From Bacillota bacterium (lineage in GTDB: Bacteria > Bacillota > Clostridia > Oscillospirales > Oscillospiraceae): a stretch of 64,000 bases of DNA. Positions 1 to 7,438 of the stretch are shown here, one piece after another (position 1 is the first letter of the stretch; every line of letters begins with the position of its first letter). The notes below the pieces were generated by a model. It did not search any database. It was not told where the DNA came from and saw only the letters and a program-made list of their open reading frames with translations. Where the stretch lies: assembly GCA_023459875.1 (NCBI GenBank), contig JAEWRY010000008.1, positions 62,001-126,000 of the forward strand. The letters run 5' to 3'. Position numbers and translations under genes: made by a program.

Positions 1-633
1 GACTTTCTCGACCGGTTCGGCGTGCCGCTGGATGACCACGGCAGGCCCACATGCCTGTGCGCGGCGGACAGGCTCTATGTGATCGGAGACGCCTTCCGAG
101 GCCCCGCCACCGTGGTGAAGGCTATCGCCGAGGCCACCCGCGTTGTGAAGGAGATTCTCGGCGTCCGGCCCGCCGACGCGCCCTACGAAGAAACAGCCGA
201 AGTTCTCCGCTCCCGCAGGGGAATTCTCCGGCACCCGGAGGGAGAATGCGACAGCGGCCGCTGCCTGGGCTGCGAGAGGCTCTGCGAGCTGTGCGTGGAA
301 GTGTGCCCCAACCGGGCGAACCTGACCGTGCGGGTGCCCGGAAGCCCCAGGGAGCAAGTGGTCCACGTGGACCGGCTGTGCAACGAATGCGGCAACTGCA
401 AGGTCTTCTGCCCCTACGGCGGCGCACCTTACCGGGATAAGCTCACCGTATTTGCCAGCCGGACGGACTTTATCCACAGCGAAAACCAGGGCTTTTTGCC
501 TCTGGGTGAGGGTAAATTCCTCCTGAGGCTGGGCGTGGATATCTTTACCGCGGAGCTTGACGACCGGAGGGTCCCAAGGGACATTGCGGATCTGATTTCC
601 GTCGTGACCGAGCAGTACGCCCACTGCCTGTAA
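1..633 (+). CDS. ygfK: YgfK-like putative selenate reductase / iron-sulfur flavoprotein subunit, C-terminal part (5' end outside window)
   Basis: The reading frame is open from base 1, so the gene starts upstream; about 210 codons are visible, while YgfK proteins are about 1000 residues. The visible part has the end of a pyridine-nucleotide-disulfide oxidoreductase fold (CAADRLYVIGDAF, typical of the FAD-binding tail of GltD-like proteins). It then has two ferredoxin-type cysteine clusters, CLGCERLCELCVEVCP and CNECGNCKVFCP. YgfK is known from clusters with xdhD, ssnA and hydantoinase genes, where it is thought to carry electrons for molybdenum hydroxylases. The gene stops 19 bases before the fused hydroxylase, so the two are very probably co-transcribed. 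Substrate and exact role are inference. Confidence 0.85.
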   Translation, partial: DFLDRFGVPLDDHGRPTCLCAADRLYVIGDAFRGPATVVKAIAEATRVVKEILGVRPADAPYEETAEVLRSRRGILRHPEGECDSGRCLGCERLCELCVEVCPNRANLTVRVPGSPREQVVHVDRLCNECGNCKVFCPYGGAPYRDKLTVFASRTDFIHSENQGFLPLGEGKFLLRLGVDIFTAELDDRRVPRDIADLISVVTEQYAHCL

Positions 634-652
634 ATGCAAGGAGAGAGCGCTC

Positions 653-3208
653 ATGTATACAATCTATGTAAACCAGCTGGAGCGCCATTCGGAGGAGGAT
701 AAAACCCTCCTGGACTTTCTGCGGGACGACCTGAGGCTCACCTCGGTAAAAAACGGCTGCGGCGAGGGCGCCTGCGGCACCTGTACGGTGCTGGTGGACG
801 GGAAAAAGACCAAAGCCTGCCTCTTTCGCCTTTCAAAGCTGGAGGGGAAGCACGTCACCACCGTGGAGGGGCTTACCCCCAGGGAACGGGAGGTCTACGT
901 CCACTGCTTCGGCGAAGCCGGGGCGGTGCAGTGCGGCTTCTGCATTCCCGGCATGGTGCTGTGCGCCAAGGAGTTGCTGGATTCTAACCTCACTCCCACC
1001 CGGCAGGACGTGAAAAAAGCCATCCGGGGCAACATCTGCCGCTGCACCGGCTACGTCAAAATCGAGGACGCCATTCTGACGGCCGCCGATTTTTTCCGTG
1101 AGAACCGCCCCATCCCGTCCTCCCTTCCGGAGGGTGGCGTGGGTTGCTGCCTACCCCGGGTGGACGCGGAGGAAAAGGTGCTGGGTACCGGGCTTTTTGT
1201 GGACGATATCACGGTTCCCGGCATGCTCTACGCCGGAGCCCTGCGGAGCAAATACCCCAGGGCCAGGATCATTAAAATAGACCTCACCCGGGCGCTGGCC
1301 CACCCGGACACGGTGCGGATTCTGACGGCAGAAGACGTTCCCTTCAATAAAACCGGCCATCTCTTCCCCGACTGGGACGTGATGATCGCCCAGGGGGATA
1401 TTACGAGAACGGTAGGCGACGCCGTGGCGCTGGCCGCCGTCATAAAAAAAGAGTCTCTGCCCCAGGTGCTGGACCTTATAGACGTTGAATACGAAGAGCT
1501 TTTGCCCCTCACCGATCCACTGGAGGCCATGCGTGAGGACGCGCCCAGGCTCCACAAGAGGGGCAATATCGTAAGCCGCCAGGCGCTCACACGCGGGGAC
1601 GCCGACGGGGCTATCACCAGGGCAAAACATGTAGTGACCCGGCACTATTCCACCCCCATGACCGATCACGCCTTTATGGAGCCCGAGTGCGCCGTGGCCA
1701 TGCCGGACGGAGACGGAGGGGTGCTGCTCTACACCGCCTCCCAGTCGGTGTACGACGAGCAGCGGGAAATCGCCAGGATGCTGAAGCTGCCCCCGGAAAA
1801 GGTGCGCTGCCAGACCAAGCTGGTGGGGGGAGGCTTCGGCGGCAAGGAGGACATGAGCGTCCAGCACCACGCCGCCCTGATGGCTTACCTGACAGGAAAG
1901 CCGGTTAAAGTGAAATTCTCCCGGCAGGAGAGTCTCGTAGTGCACACCAAACGCCACGCCATGGAGATCGACGTCACCACCGCCTGCGACGAAAACGGAA
2001 TCCTGCAGGCCATGAAAGCAACCATTGTGTCGGACAGCGGAGCCTACGCCTCCCTGAGCGGGCCGGTGCTGCAGCGGGCGTGCACCCACGCGGGGGGACC
2101 CTATCACTTTCAGAACGTGGACATCACCGGCGTCGCCGTTTACACCAACAACGTTCCCGCGGGCGCCTTCCGGGGCTTCGGGGTCACCCAGAGCTGCTTT
2201 GCCGGGGAGCAGAACTTGAACGAGCTGGCAAAGCAGGTGGGTATCTCCCCCTGGGAGATCCGATACCGCAACGCCATCCGGCCCGGCCAGGTGCTCCCCA
2301 ACGGACAGATCGCCTCCCCGGACTGCGCCTACAAGGAGTGTCTGGAGGCGGTAAAAGAAGCCTTTGAGAGCAGCCCCTGGGCGGGCATCGCGGGAGCCAT
2401 GAAAAACAGCGGCCTCGGCGTGGGCGTACCCGACGTGGGCCGATGCCGGCTTGCAGTCCTCGACGGGACCGTGCACATCCGCACCTCGGCGGCCTGCACG
2501 GGGCAGGGCGTGGCCACGGTCACGACCCAAATCGTGTGTACCGCCACGGGTCTTCCCCCTGCCTTGATCATACACGAGCGGGCGGACACCGCCGTCACGC
2601 CCAATTCGGGTACCTCCACCGCCAGCCGCCAGACCCTCTTCACCGGAGAGGCCACCAGAAGGGCCTCAGAACTGCTCCGGGAGGAGCTGGATTGTGGAAA
2701 ATCCCTGGAAGAGCTGGAGGGGAAAACGTTCTACGGGGAATATAACGGCGTGACCGACCCCATGGGCTCCGACAAGCCCAACCCGGTGAGCCATGTGGCG
2801 TACAGCTATTGCGCCCAGGTGGTCGTCATGGACGAGAGCAAGAAGGTGGTCCGGGTGGTCGCCGCCCACGACGTGGGCAGGGTGGTAAACCCCAAGGCCT
2901 GCGAGGGGCAGATCGAAGGGGGCGTGCTCATGGGGCTCGGGTTCGGCCTCACCGAAAACTTTGTCATGGAGAAGGGCTACGTGCTCTCCAAATACGGAAC
3001 CCTGGGGCTTATCAGGGCCACCGAGGCCCCGCCCATCCAGGTCATCCTCATCGGAAAGGGAGCCGCGGAGGATAACGCTTACGGCGCCAAGGGTGTGGGG
3101 GAGATTTCTGCCATCCCGGCGGCCTCCGCCGCCGCCCACGCGGCCGAGCGCGTGGACGGCATGCCCCGCACCAGCCTTCCCATCCCGCACACCTTCTACA
3201 GAAAATAA
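653..3208 (+). CDS. xdh: fused 2Fe-2S/molybdopterin-binding hydroxylase (xanthine dehydrogenase family, XdhD-like, selenium-dependent type)
   Basis: This 851-residue protein joins two xanthine dehydrogenase modules on one chain. Residues about 1-155 hold the two 2Fe-2S clusters (GCGEGACGTCTVLVDG, then CGFCIPGM and GNICRCTGY). The rest is the molybdopterin domain, with GGGFGGKEDMS, GAFRGFGVTQ and the C-terminal GAKGVGE carrying the presumed catalytic glutamate. The FAD module is absent, so electrons must leave through a partner; the YgfK protein encoded just upstream is the obvious candidate. This architecture matches E. coli XdhD/YgfN and the clostridial selenium-dependent molybdenum hydroxylases, whose selenium is a labile cofactor; no in-frame TGA or selenocysteine is seen. 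ATG at 653 follows AAGGAGAG. The likely substrate is a purine or similar N-heterocycle (inferred). Confidence 0.88.
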   Translation: MYTIYVNQLERHSEEDKTLLDFLRDDLRLTSVKNGCGEGACGTCTVLVDGKKTKACLFRLSKLEGKHVTTVEGLTPREREVYVHCFGEAGAVQCGFCIPGMVLCAKELLDSNLTPTRQDVKKAIRGNICRCTGYVKIEDAILTAADFFRENRPIPSSLPEGGVGCCLPRVDAEEKVLGTGLFVDDITVPGMLYAGALRSKYPRARIIKIDLTRALAHPDTVRILTAEDVPFNKTGHLFPDWDVMIAQGDITRTVGDAVALAAVIKKESLPQVLDLIDVEYEELLPLTDPLEAMREDAPRLHKRGNIVSRQALTRGDADGAITRAKHVVTRHYSTPMTDHAFMEPECAVAMPDGDGGVLLYTASQSVYDEQREIARMLKLPPEKVRCQTKLVGGGFGGKEDMSVQHHAALMAYLTGKPVKVKFSRQESLVVHTKRHAMEIDVTTACDENGILQAMKATIVSDSGAYASLSGPVLQRACTHAGGPYHFQNVDITGVAVYTNNVPAGAFRGFGVTQSCFAGEQNLNELAKQVGISPWEIRYRNAIRPGQVLPNGQIASPDCAYKECLEAVKEAFESSPWAGIAGAMKNSGLGVGVPDVGRCRLAVLDGTVHIRTSAACTGQGVATVTTQIVCTATGLPPALIIHERADTAVTPNSGTSTASRQTLFTGEATRRASELLREELDCGKSLEELEGKTFYGEYNGVTDPMGSDKPNPVSHVAYSYCAQVVVMDESKKVVRVVAAHDVGRVVNPKACEGQIEGGVLMGLGFGLTENFVMEKGYVLSKYGTLGLIRATEAPPIQVILIGKGAAEDNAYGAKGVGEISAIPAASAAAHAAERVDGMPRTSLPIPHTFYRK

Positions 3209-3239
3209 GACGGGGGCCGTGAACAGAAAAATAAAGGTA

Positions 3240-3472
3240 GTGTCTCAAAATACATGAGACACCACCCTTTCAGACGATTAAAAAAATCCCTCGTCCTTTT
3301 CGCCACCGGCGAAAAGCTTTTGTAGATTTTGCGCCCAGCTCCGTGACCGAAATCCGCAAAAGGTTAAATACTAGTGCCTAGCGGGAATTCACTTCCCGCT
3401 AGGCACTCTCTGTCCGGCTCCAAAGAGCCGCTTCCATCTTACCGTTTTGTCGAAAAACAGGGTTTTTCGACA
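3240..3472. repeat. array of five consecutive unrelated hairpins in the convergent xdh/hcp intergenic region
   Basis: The 267-base gap between two converging genes contains five perfect inverted repeats: GTGTCTCA/TGAGACAC (3240-3262), CTTTTCGCC/GGCGAAAAG (3296-3316), AGTGCCTAGCGGGAA/TTCCCGCTAGGCACT (3373-3407), CGGCTC/GAGCCG (3415-3430) and TGTCGAAAAAC/GTTTTTCGACA (3448-3472). The last is placed to terminate hcp. The stems do not resemble one another, so this is not a tandem repeat of one unit. One or two would be enough as terminators. The first stem shares the TGTCTCA/TGAGACA core with a hairpin at 42074-42104. Confidence 0.75.
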
Positions 3473-3475
3473 GCC

Positions 3476-5044
3476 TTAGCCGAGAATTTTCTTGAGATCC
3501 TGTTCGGGGGTGCTGATGGGAGTGATGCCAAAATTCTCCACGAGGAAGTTGAGAACGCCGGGAGACAGGAAGGCGGGCAGCGTGGGTCCCAGATAAATAT
3601 TCTTGACGCCAAGGGCCAAGAGGGACAGGAGGATGCACACGGCCTTCTGTTCGTACCAGGAGAGCACCAGGGTGAGGGGTAGGTCGTTCACGCCGCAGCC
3701 GAAGGCGTCGGCCAGAGCCAGGGCCACCTTCACCGCACCGTAAGCGTCGTTGCACTGGCCCATGTCCATGAGGCGGGGCAGGCCGCCGATGGTGCCCAGG
3801 TCCAGATCGTTAAAGCGGTATTTGCCGCAGGCCAGGGTGAGCACCACGGTATCCGCCGGGGTTTCCTTCACAAAGTCTCTGTAGTAGTTCCGCCCGGGCT
3901 TCGCGCCGTCGCAGCCGCCCACCAGGAAGAAGTGGCGGATGGCGCCGGCCTTGACCGCGTCGATGACGGTGCCGGCCACCGAGAGAATGGTTCCGTGGCC
4001 GAAGCCGGTGGTCACCTGGGTGCCCCCGTTCACGCCGGCGAAGGTCCTCTCCTCGGCAAAGCCGCCCAGAGCCAGAGCCTTTTCAATGACGGGGGTAAAA
4101 TTCTTGTCCTCGCCGATATGCACGGCGCCGGGCCAGGAAACGGCCCCTGTGGTGAAGACGCGGTCCTTATAGCTCTCGCGCGGGGGCATCAGGCAGTTGG
4201 TGGTATAGAGAATGGGAGCCGGGAGGTTGTCGAATTCCTTCTGCTGGTTCTGCCACGCCGTGCCGAAGTTGCCCTTCAGGTGAGAGTAAGCCCTCAGCTT
4301 GGGATAGGCATGGGCGGGAAGCATTTCGCCGTGGGTGTAGATATTGATTCCCTTGCCCTGGGTCTGCCTGAGAAGGGCTTCCAGGTCGGCCAGGTCATGG
4401 CCGGTCACCACGATGAAGGGTCCCTTTTCCACCTTCATGGTCACGGTTGCGGGGGCGGGGGTGCCGTAGGTGTCGGTGTTGGCCTTGTCAAGGATCTCCA
4501 TGCACCTGAAGTTCACGGTGCCGACCTCCATGACGATGGGCAGAAGGTAGTTCATATCGGCGTCGTCCTTGCCCACGGCGCGCAGGGCTTTGTAGAGGAA
4601 GGATGTAATTTCGGATACGTCATGCCCCAGCACGCGGGCATGATAGGCGTAGGCGGCCACGCCGCGGATGCCGAAGAGGATCAGGGACTTGAGACTGCGG
4701 ATGTCCTCCTGCTCCGTCCACAGGGAGAGGGGCGCGTTCTCGTCGCCGCAGCTGACACAGCGCTCAGGGGAGAAAGCGGCGCATGCGGCTTTGACTTCAT
4801 TTTTCAGTTTATGAATGGCCTCGCCGTCGAAATTTACGTTGGTCAAGGTGGCAAAAAGCGCCTCCAGAACCAGGCCATCGGTTTCCTTGGAGGGAGTTTT
4901 TCCCTCGGCGGCGTAGCCAAGGCAGATGAGCGCTCTGGTGAGGGAATCCTGCGCGTCGGCAACCTCGGAGCTTTTTCCGCAGACGCCCGCTTTTCCGGTA
5001 CAGCCGGTGCACAGCGCGGTCTGCTCGCATTGATAGCAGAACAT
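3476..5044 (-). CDS. hcp: hybrid cluster protein (hydroxylamine reductase)
   Basis: This 522-residue protein is the iron-sulfur enzyme Hcp, which reduces hydroxylamine and, in current views, handles nitric oxide and nitrosative stress in the cytoplasm of anaerobes. The N-terminal cysteines start MFCYQCEQT and continue CTGCTGKAGVCGK, the short spacing of the strict-anaerobe class. Ligands of the hybrid cluster are all visible: GHDL, HGEMLPA, TTNCLMP, GGCDGAKPG (the persulfide cysteine), LACGKYRF, GQCNDAYG and EQKAV. ATG at 5044 follows AAAGGAGGA. It is divergent from a Crp/Fnr-type regulator with a perfect palindrome between them, as is usual for HcpR-type control. Confidence 0.96.
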   Translation of the reverse strand: MFCYQCEQTALCTGCTGKAGVCGKSSEVADAQDSLTRALICLGYAAEGKTPSKETDGLVLEALFATLTNVNFDGEAIHKLKNEVKAACAAFSPERCVSCGDENAPLSLWTEQEDIRSLKSLILFGIRGVAAYAYHARVLGHDVSEITSFLYKALRAVGKDDADMNYLLPIVMEVGTVNFRCMEILDKANTDTYGTPAPATVTMKVEKGPFIVVTGHDLADLEALLRQTQGKGINIYTHGEMLPAHAYPKLRAYSHLKGNFGTAWQNQQKEFDNLPAPILYTTNCLMPPRESYKDRVFTTGAVSWPGAVHIGEDKNFTPVIEKALALGGFAEERTFAGVNGGTQVTTGFGHGTILSVAGTVIDAVKAGAIRHFFLVGGCDGAKPGRNYYRDFVKETPADTVVLTLACGKYRFNDLDLGTIGGLPRLMDMGQCNDAYGAVKVALALADAFGCGVNDLPLTLVLSWYEQKAVCILLSLLALGVKNIYLGPTLPAFLSPGVLNFLVENFGITPISTPEQDLKKILG

Positions 5045-5079
5045 TTTGTTTGTCCTCCTTTTAATCTCAAGGTTTCATC

Positions 5080-5108
5080 TTGACCTTCTGACGTTACTTT
5101 ACTATAAT
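5080..5108 (+). promoter_or_regulatory. sigma-A type promoter for the Crp/Fnr-family gene
   Basis: TTGACC at 5080-5085 and TATAAT at 5103-5108 are separated by exactly 17 bases. Transcription should start near 5115, giving a leader of about 37 bases that contains the palindrome at 5123-5138. On the other strand TATAGT (5101-5106) is a likely hcp -10. Confidence 0.7.
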
Positions 5109-5122
5109 GTGATCATAAATTC

Positions 5123-5138
5123 CGTTGTAACCACAACG
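5123..5138. promoter_or_regulatory. perfect 6-4-6 palindrome between hcp and its regulator, probable Crp/Fnr-family operator
   Basis: CGTTGT-AACC-ACAACG is a perfect inverted repeat. Relative to the hcp -10 (TATAGT on the minus strand, 5101-5106) its centre lies about 36-38 bases upstream of the expected start, near the place used by class II Crp/Fnr activators. Relative to the regulator promoter it lies just downstream of the start, where binding would repress. One site could therefore activate hcp and limit the regulator. Confidence 0.6.
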
Positions 5139-5151
5139 AAACGAGGGGAAT

Positions 5152-5817
5152 ATGGAAAATTTTCAGAATGTTCTGCAGATCTGCCCCCTGTTTAGGGGCA
5201 TTTCGCCGGAGGAGCTGGACGCCATGCTCCGCTGCCTTGGGGCGGTAACGAGGACTTATCAAAAGGAAGAATATGTTTTTACGGCGGGAACGGAGGCCCA
5301 TTCCGTGGGCGTGATCCTCAAAGGAAACGTTCAGGCTGTCAAGGAAGATTACGCGGGGAACCGGGAAATCCTGGCCAGGTTGTCCTCGGGAGAGCTCTTT
5401 GGGGAGACCTTCGCCTGCACGGGAATCGCAGAGCTGCCCGTCAGCATCCTTTCCACCGATAAAAGTGAAATTCTGTTTATCGATTATAAGCGCATCCTCA
5501 CCTCCTGCTCTTCGGCATGCGCCTTTCATTCCCGCCTCATTGAAAATATGGTTCGGATCATCGCGGAAGAAAACCTGAGGCTGACGCAAAAGATTGAGCA
5601 CACCATGAAGAGGACCATCCGGGAAAAGCTGCTTTCCTACCTTTCCTCCCAGGCCGCCCACGCAAAAAGCAGGACTTTTGTGATCCCTTTTAACCGGCAG
5701 CAGCTGGCGGACTACCTTTCGGTAGACCGCAGCGCCCTGTCGGCCGAGCTCGGCCGGATGCGGGAGGACGGACTGCTGGAATTTGAAAGAAGCAGGTTTA
5801 CGCTGAAGGGCAAATAA
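5152..5817 (+). CDS. Crp/Fnr-family transcriptional regulator, probably of hcp
   Basis: This 221-residue protein has an N-terminal cyclic-nucleotide-type beta-barrel (about residues 12-115; sensor motif GELFGETFA). A dimer helix follows, then a C-terminal Crp-type helix-turn-helix (about 150-205; RQQLADYLSVDRSALSAELGRMREDGL). It has no FNR-type clustered N-terminal cysteines, so direct 4Fe-4S oxygen sensing is unlikely. It is transcribed away from hcp across 107 bases holding a perfect palindrome, the arrangement of HcpR-like regulators of nitrosative stress. ATG at 5152 follows GAGGGGA. The ligand (NO-heme or other) cannot be read from the sequence. Confidence 0.88.
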   Translation: MENFQNVLQICPLFRGISPEELDAMLRCLGAVTRTYQKEEYVFTAGTEAHSVGVILKGNVQAVKEDYAGNREILARLSSGELFGETFACTGIAELPVSILSTDKSEILFIDYKRILTSCSSACAFHSRLIENMVRIIAEENLRLTQKIEHTMKRTIREKLLSYLSSQAAHAKSRTFVIPFNRQQLADYLSVDRSALSAELGRMREDGLLEFERSRFTLKGK

Positions 5818-5840
5818 CATATAAATGCATACAGAAAATC

Positions 5841-5877
5841 GTCCCGGAAACGATATGACGTTTCCGGGACGCTTTTC
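5841..5877 (+). terminator. rho-independent terminator after the Crp/Fnr gene
   Basis: GTCCCGGAAACG (5841-5852) and CGTTTCCGGGAC (5859-5870) form a perfect 12-base stem with a 6-base loop, followed by GCTTTTC. It lies 23 bases after the stop codon. Confidence 0.8.
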
Positions 5878-5880
5878 AAA

Positions 5881-6120
5881 TTATAGTGATTGAAACAGAC
5901 TCAGCGCATATATGTTTTGCAGTTTTTTCGCAAATAGTTCCCGGTATTTGACCGTTTTTTCCTTTCCGGCGGCCCGGAGAACGGCCATCTGCACGGTGAT
6001 ACTCTCCTGCTCGCGCTCAGTAGCCTCGTGCAGATTCTCATAGGCGGCAAGGCGCTCGATGGCCTCCTGCGGATCGGGGACGGTATAGCTGCCTTTGGAC
6101 CCGGACGTGAGTCTCGTCAT
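5881..6120 (-). CDS. small conserved hypothetical protein (79 aa)
   Basis: This 79-residue protein begins MTRLTSGSKGSYTVPDPQEAIERLAAYENLHE. The start resembles a widespread family of short clostridial and phage-associated proteins with the pattern M-x-R-L-T ... A-x-x-R-L-A-A-Y-E; its function is unknown. The second half is basic and probably helical (TVKYRELFAKKLQNIYALSLF). ATG at 6120 has a good ribosome site, AAAGGAGC, at suitable spacing, which makes it a real gene despite its length. It stands alone, convergent with the Crp/Fnr regulator. No membrane segment or signal peptide is seen. Confidence 0.6.
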   Translation of the reverse strand: MTRLTSGSKGSYTVPDPQEAIERLAAYENLHEATEREQESITVQMAVLRAAGKEKTVKYRELFAKKLQNIYALSLFQSL

Positions 6121-6210
6121 ACCCGCAAAGCTCCTTTCGGCTTGTTACTCTTTAAATCGACTATCATGATACTATTTTGATCGGCAAATTAAAATGCCTG
6201 AGCGATTTGA

Positions 6211-7329
6211 TTAAAGCAGCAGAAACGCCAGCGGCAGCAGCACCGCGAGGCCGATGAGATTCGCCAGCGTAAAAATGCCAAGGTAGTACGCCGCACGCGC
6301 GCCCGGAGCGCGAAGATAAAGCTTCAGGGAAATGAGGCTCGCAAGGGAAGCCACGGGCGTGCCCAGGCCGCCCACGTCCACACCGAGGAGCAGCGCTCTC
6401 CAATGCTCCGTAAAACCGGACAGCAGCACGGCCGCGGGGACATTGCTGATTACCTGGCTGGCCAGTACGCTGCTCATAAGTGCGTTGCGGTTGAGAAGGC
6501 CGGTCAGGAAGTTTCGCACCGCCGCGATTTCACCTAAATTCCCGGCAAAGATGAAAAAGCACACGAAGGTGAAGAGCAGCCCGTAATCCACCGAAACCAG
6601 CACGCGCCGGGAAAACAGGAGCATACAGATGAGCACAACGGCGGTAAGCACCCCGTAGTGCAGCAGATGAAAAACCGCAAGCAGGCAGAGGAGGAACAGA
6701 ACAAAATACAAAACCAGCAGCTTCGGGTTATGGATCTGCGTTTCCCCGTGAAAGGTCACTTCAATGGTCTCCCGTTTCGTCCAAAGGGCGGCGGCGCCAA
6801 GACACAGCAGGCTCGCCAGAGCGAGCGGAAGCACGGCTGAGAAAAATTCTCCTCCAGAGAGACTGTAGCGGGAATAGAGAAAGAGATTCTGCGGATTGCC
6901 CACAGGAGTCGCCATGCTTCCGAGGTTTGCTCCCAGCGTCTGCAAAACCACCACCCAGGCAAGGCTCTCTTCCCGTCCGATGAGATTCAGCACCAGAATG
7001 GTGAAGGGCACGAAGGTAATGAGGGCCACATCGTTCGTAACCAACATGGATGCGAAGAAGGGCAGCAGCACGAGAATCAGCATTAAAAGCCGGGATCTCC
7101 TTCTGCCGGAGAGGAGCTTCCTGGCCAGCACCTCAAACAGATTGCAGTGCTGGAGGCCCTGCACCACCGACATGAGGCAAAAGAGCATGCATAAAACCCG
7201 GAGGTCTATGTAACCAAAGTAAGCGGCGCTTGGCGGGACGGCTAGCATGGAGAGTGCGGCGCACAGGAGAGCGATGCAAAGTACGGCTTCCCTTCTCATC
7301 CACATAAACAGTTTGTTTTTCATCTTCAT
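6211..7329 (-). CDS. ArsB/NhaD-superfamily (SLC13/CitM-like) anion permease
   Basis: This polytopic membrane protein of about 372 residues has about ten hydrophobic segments. It carries the ion-transporter superfamily signature: a re-entrant TNDVALITFVPFTILV segment followed by GANLGSMATPVGNPQNLFLY. The NPQN and TND motifs are typical of ArsB/NhaD/SLC13 carriers; whether it moves a dicarboxylate, citrate, arsenite or sodium cannot be told. The frame also opens at TTG 7347 but without a ribosome site. ATG 7329 is preceded by ATGGGA and is preferred; ATG 7323 is also possible. It lies downstream of argS but is separated from it by a hairpin at 7396-7425. Confidence 0.8.
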   Translation of the reverse strand: MKMKNKLFMWMRREAVLCIALLCAALSMLAVPPSAAYFGYIDLRVLCMLFCLMSVVQGLQHCNLFEVLARKLLSGRRRSRLLMLILVLLPFFASMLVTNDVALITFVPFTILVLNLIGREESLAWVVVLQTLGANLGSMATPVGNPQNLFLYSRYSLSGGEFFSAVLPLALASLLCLGAAALWTKRETIEVTFHGETQIHNPKLLVLYFVLFLLCLLAVFHLLHYGVLTAVVLICMLLFSRRVLVSVDYGLLFTFVCFFIFAGNLGEIAAVRNFLTGLLNRNALMSSVLASQVISNVPAAVLLSGFTEHWRALLLGVDVGGLGTPVASLASLISLKLYLRAPGARAAYYLGIFTLANLIGLAVLLPLAFLLL

Positions 7330-7395
7330 TTGCAAGTCCCATTTCAATTGATCGTAGTCTGAAAACGCTTTCCCCGTTTTGCAATACGCGAAAGC

Positions 7396-7425
7396 GTCCT
7401 GAAAACGAAGACACGTTTTCAGGAC
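7396..7425 (-). terminator. terminator hairpin after argS
   Basis: GTCCTGAAAACG (7396-7407) pairs with CGTTTTCAGGAC (7414-7425) over 12 bases around a 6-base loop. On the minus strand GCTTTC follows, the same tail as the terminator at 5841-5877. It lies 14 bases downstream of the argS stop. Confidence 0.65.
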
Positions 7426-7438
7426 ACAGATATAGCAT

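Noticed and set aside
1151..2575. Long minus-strand open frame (474 codons) opposite the fused hydroxylase gene
   Set aside because: It lies wholly within a clear enzyme gene, is rich in Gly, His and Val as expected from GC-rich antisense frames, and has no family motif.
653..3208. Selenocysteine in the fused hydroxylase
   Set aside because: No in-frame TGA or SECIS-like hairpin; selenium in this family is a labile cofactor, not selenocysteine.
3240..3472. CRISPR-like array
   Set aside because: The hairpins are not copies of one repeat and spacing is irregular; no cas genes in the window.
3932..5083. Plus-strand open frame of 383 codons opposite hcp
   Set aside because: Antisense shadow of hcp; hcp has all cluster ligands and a strong ribosome site.
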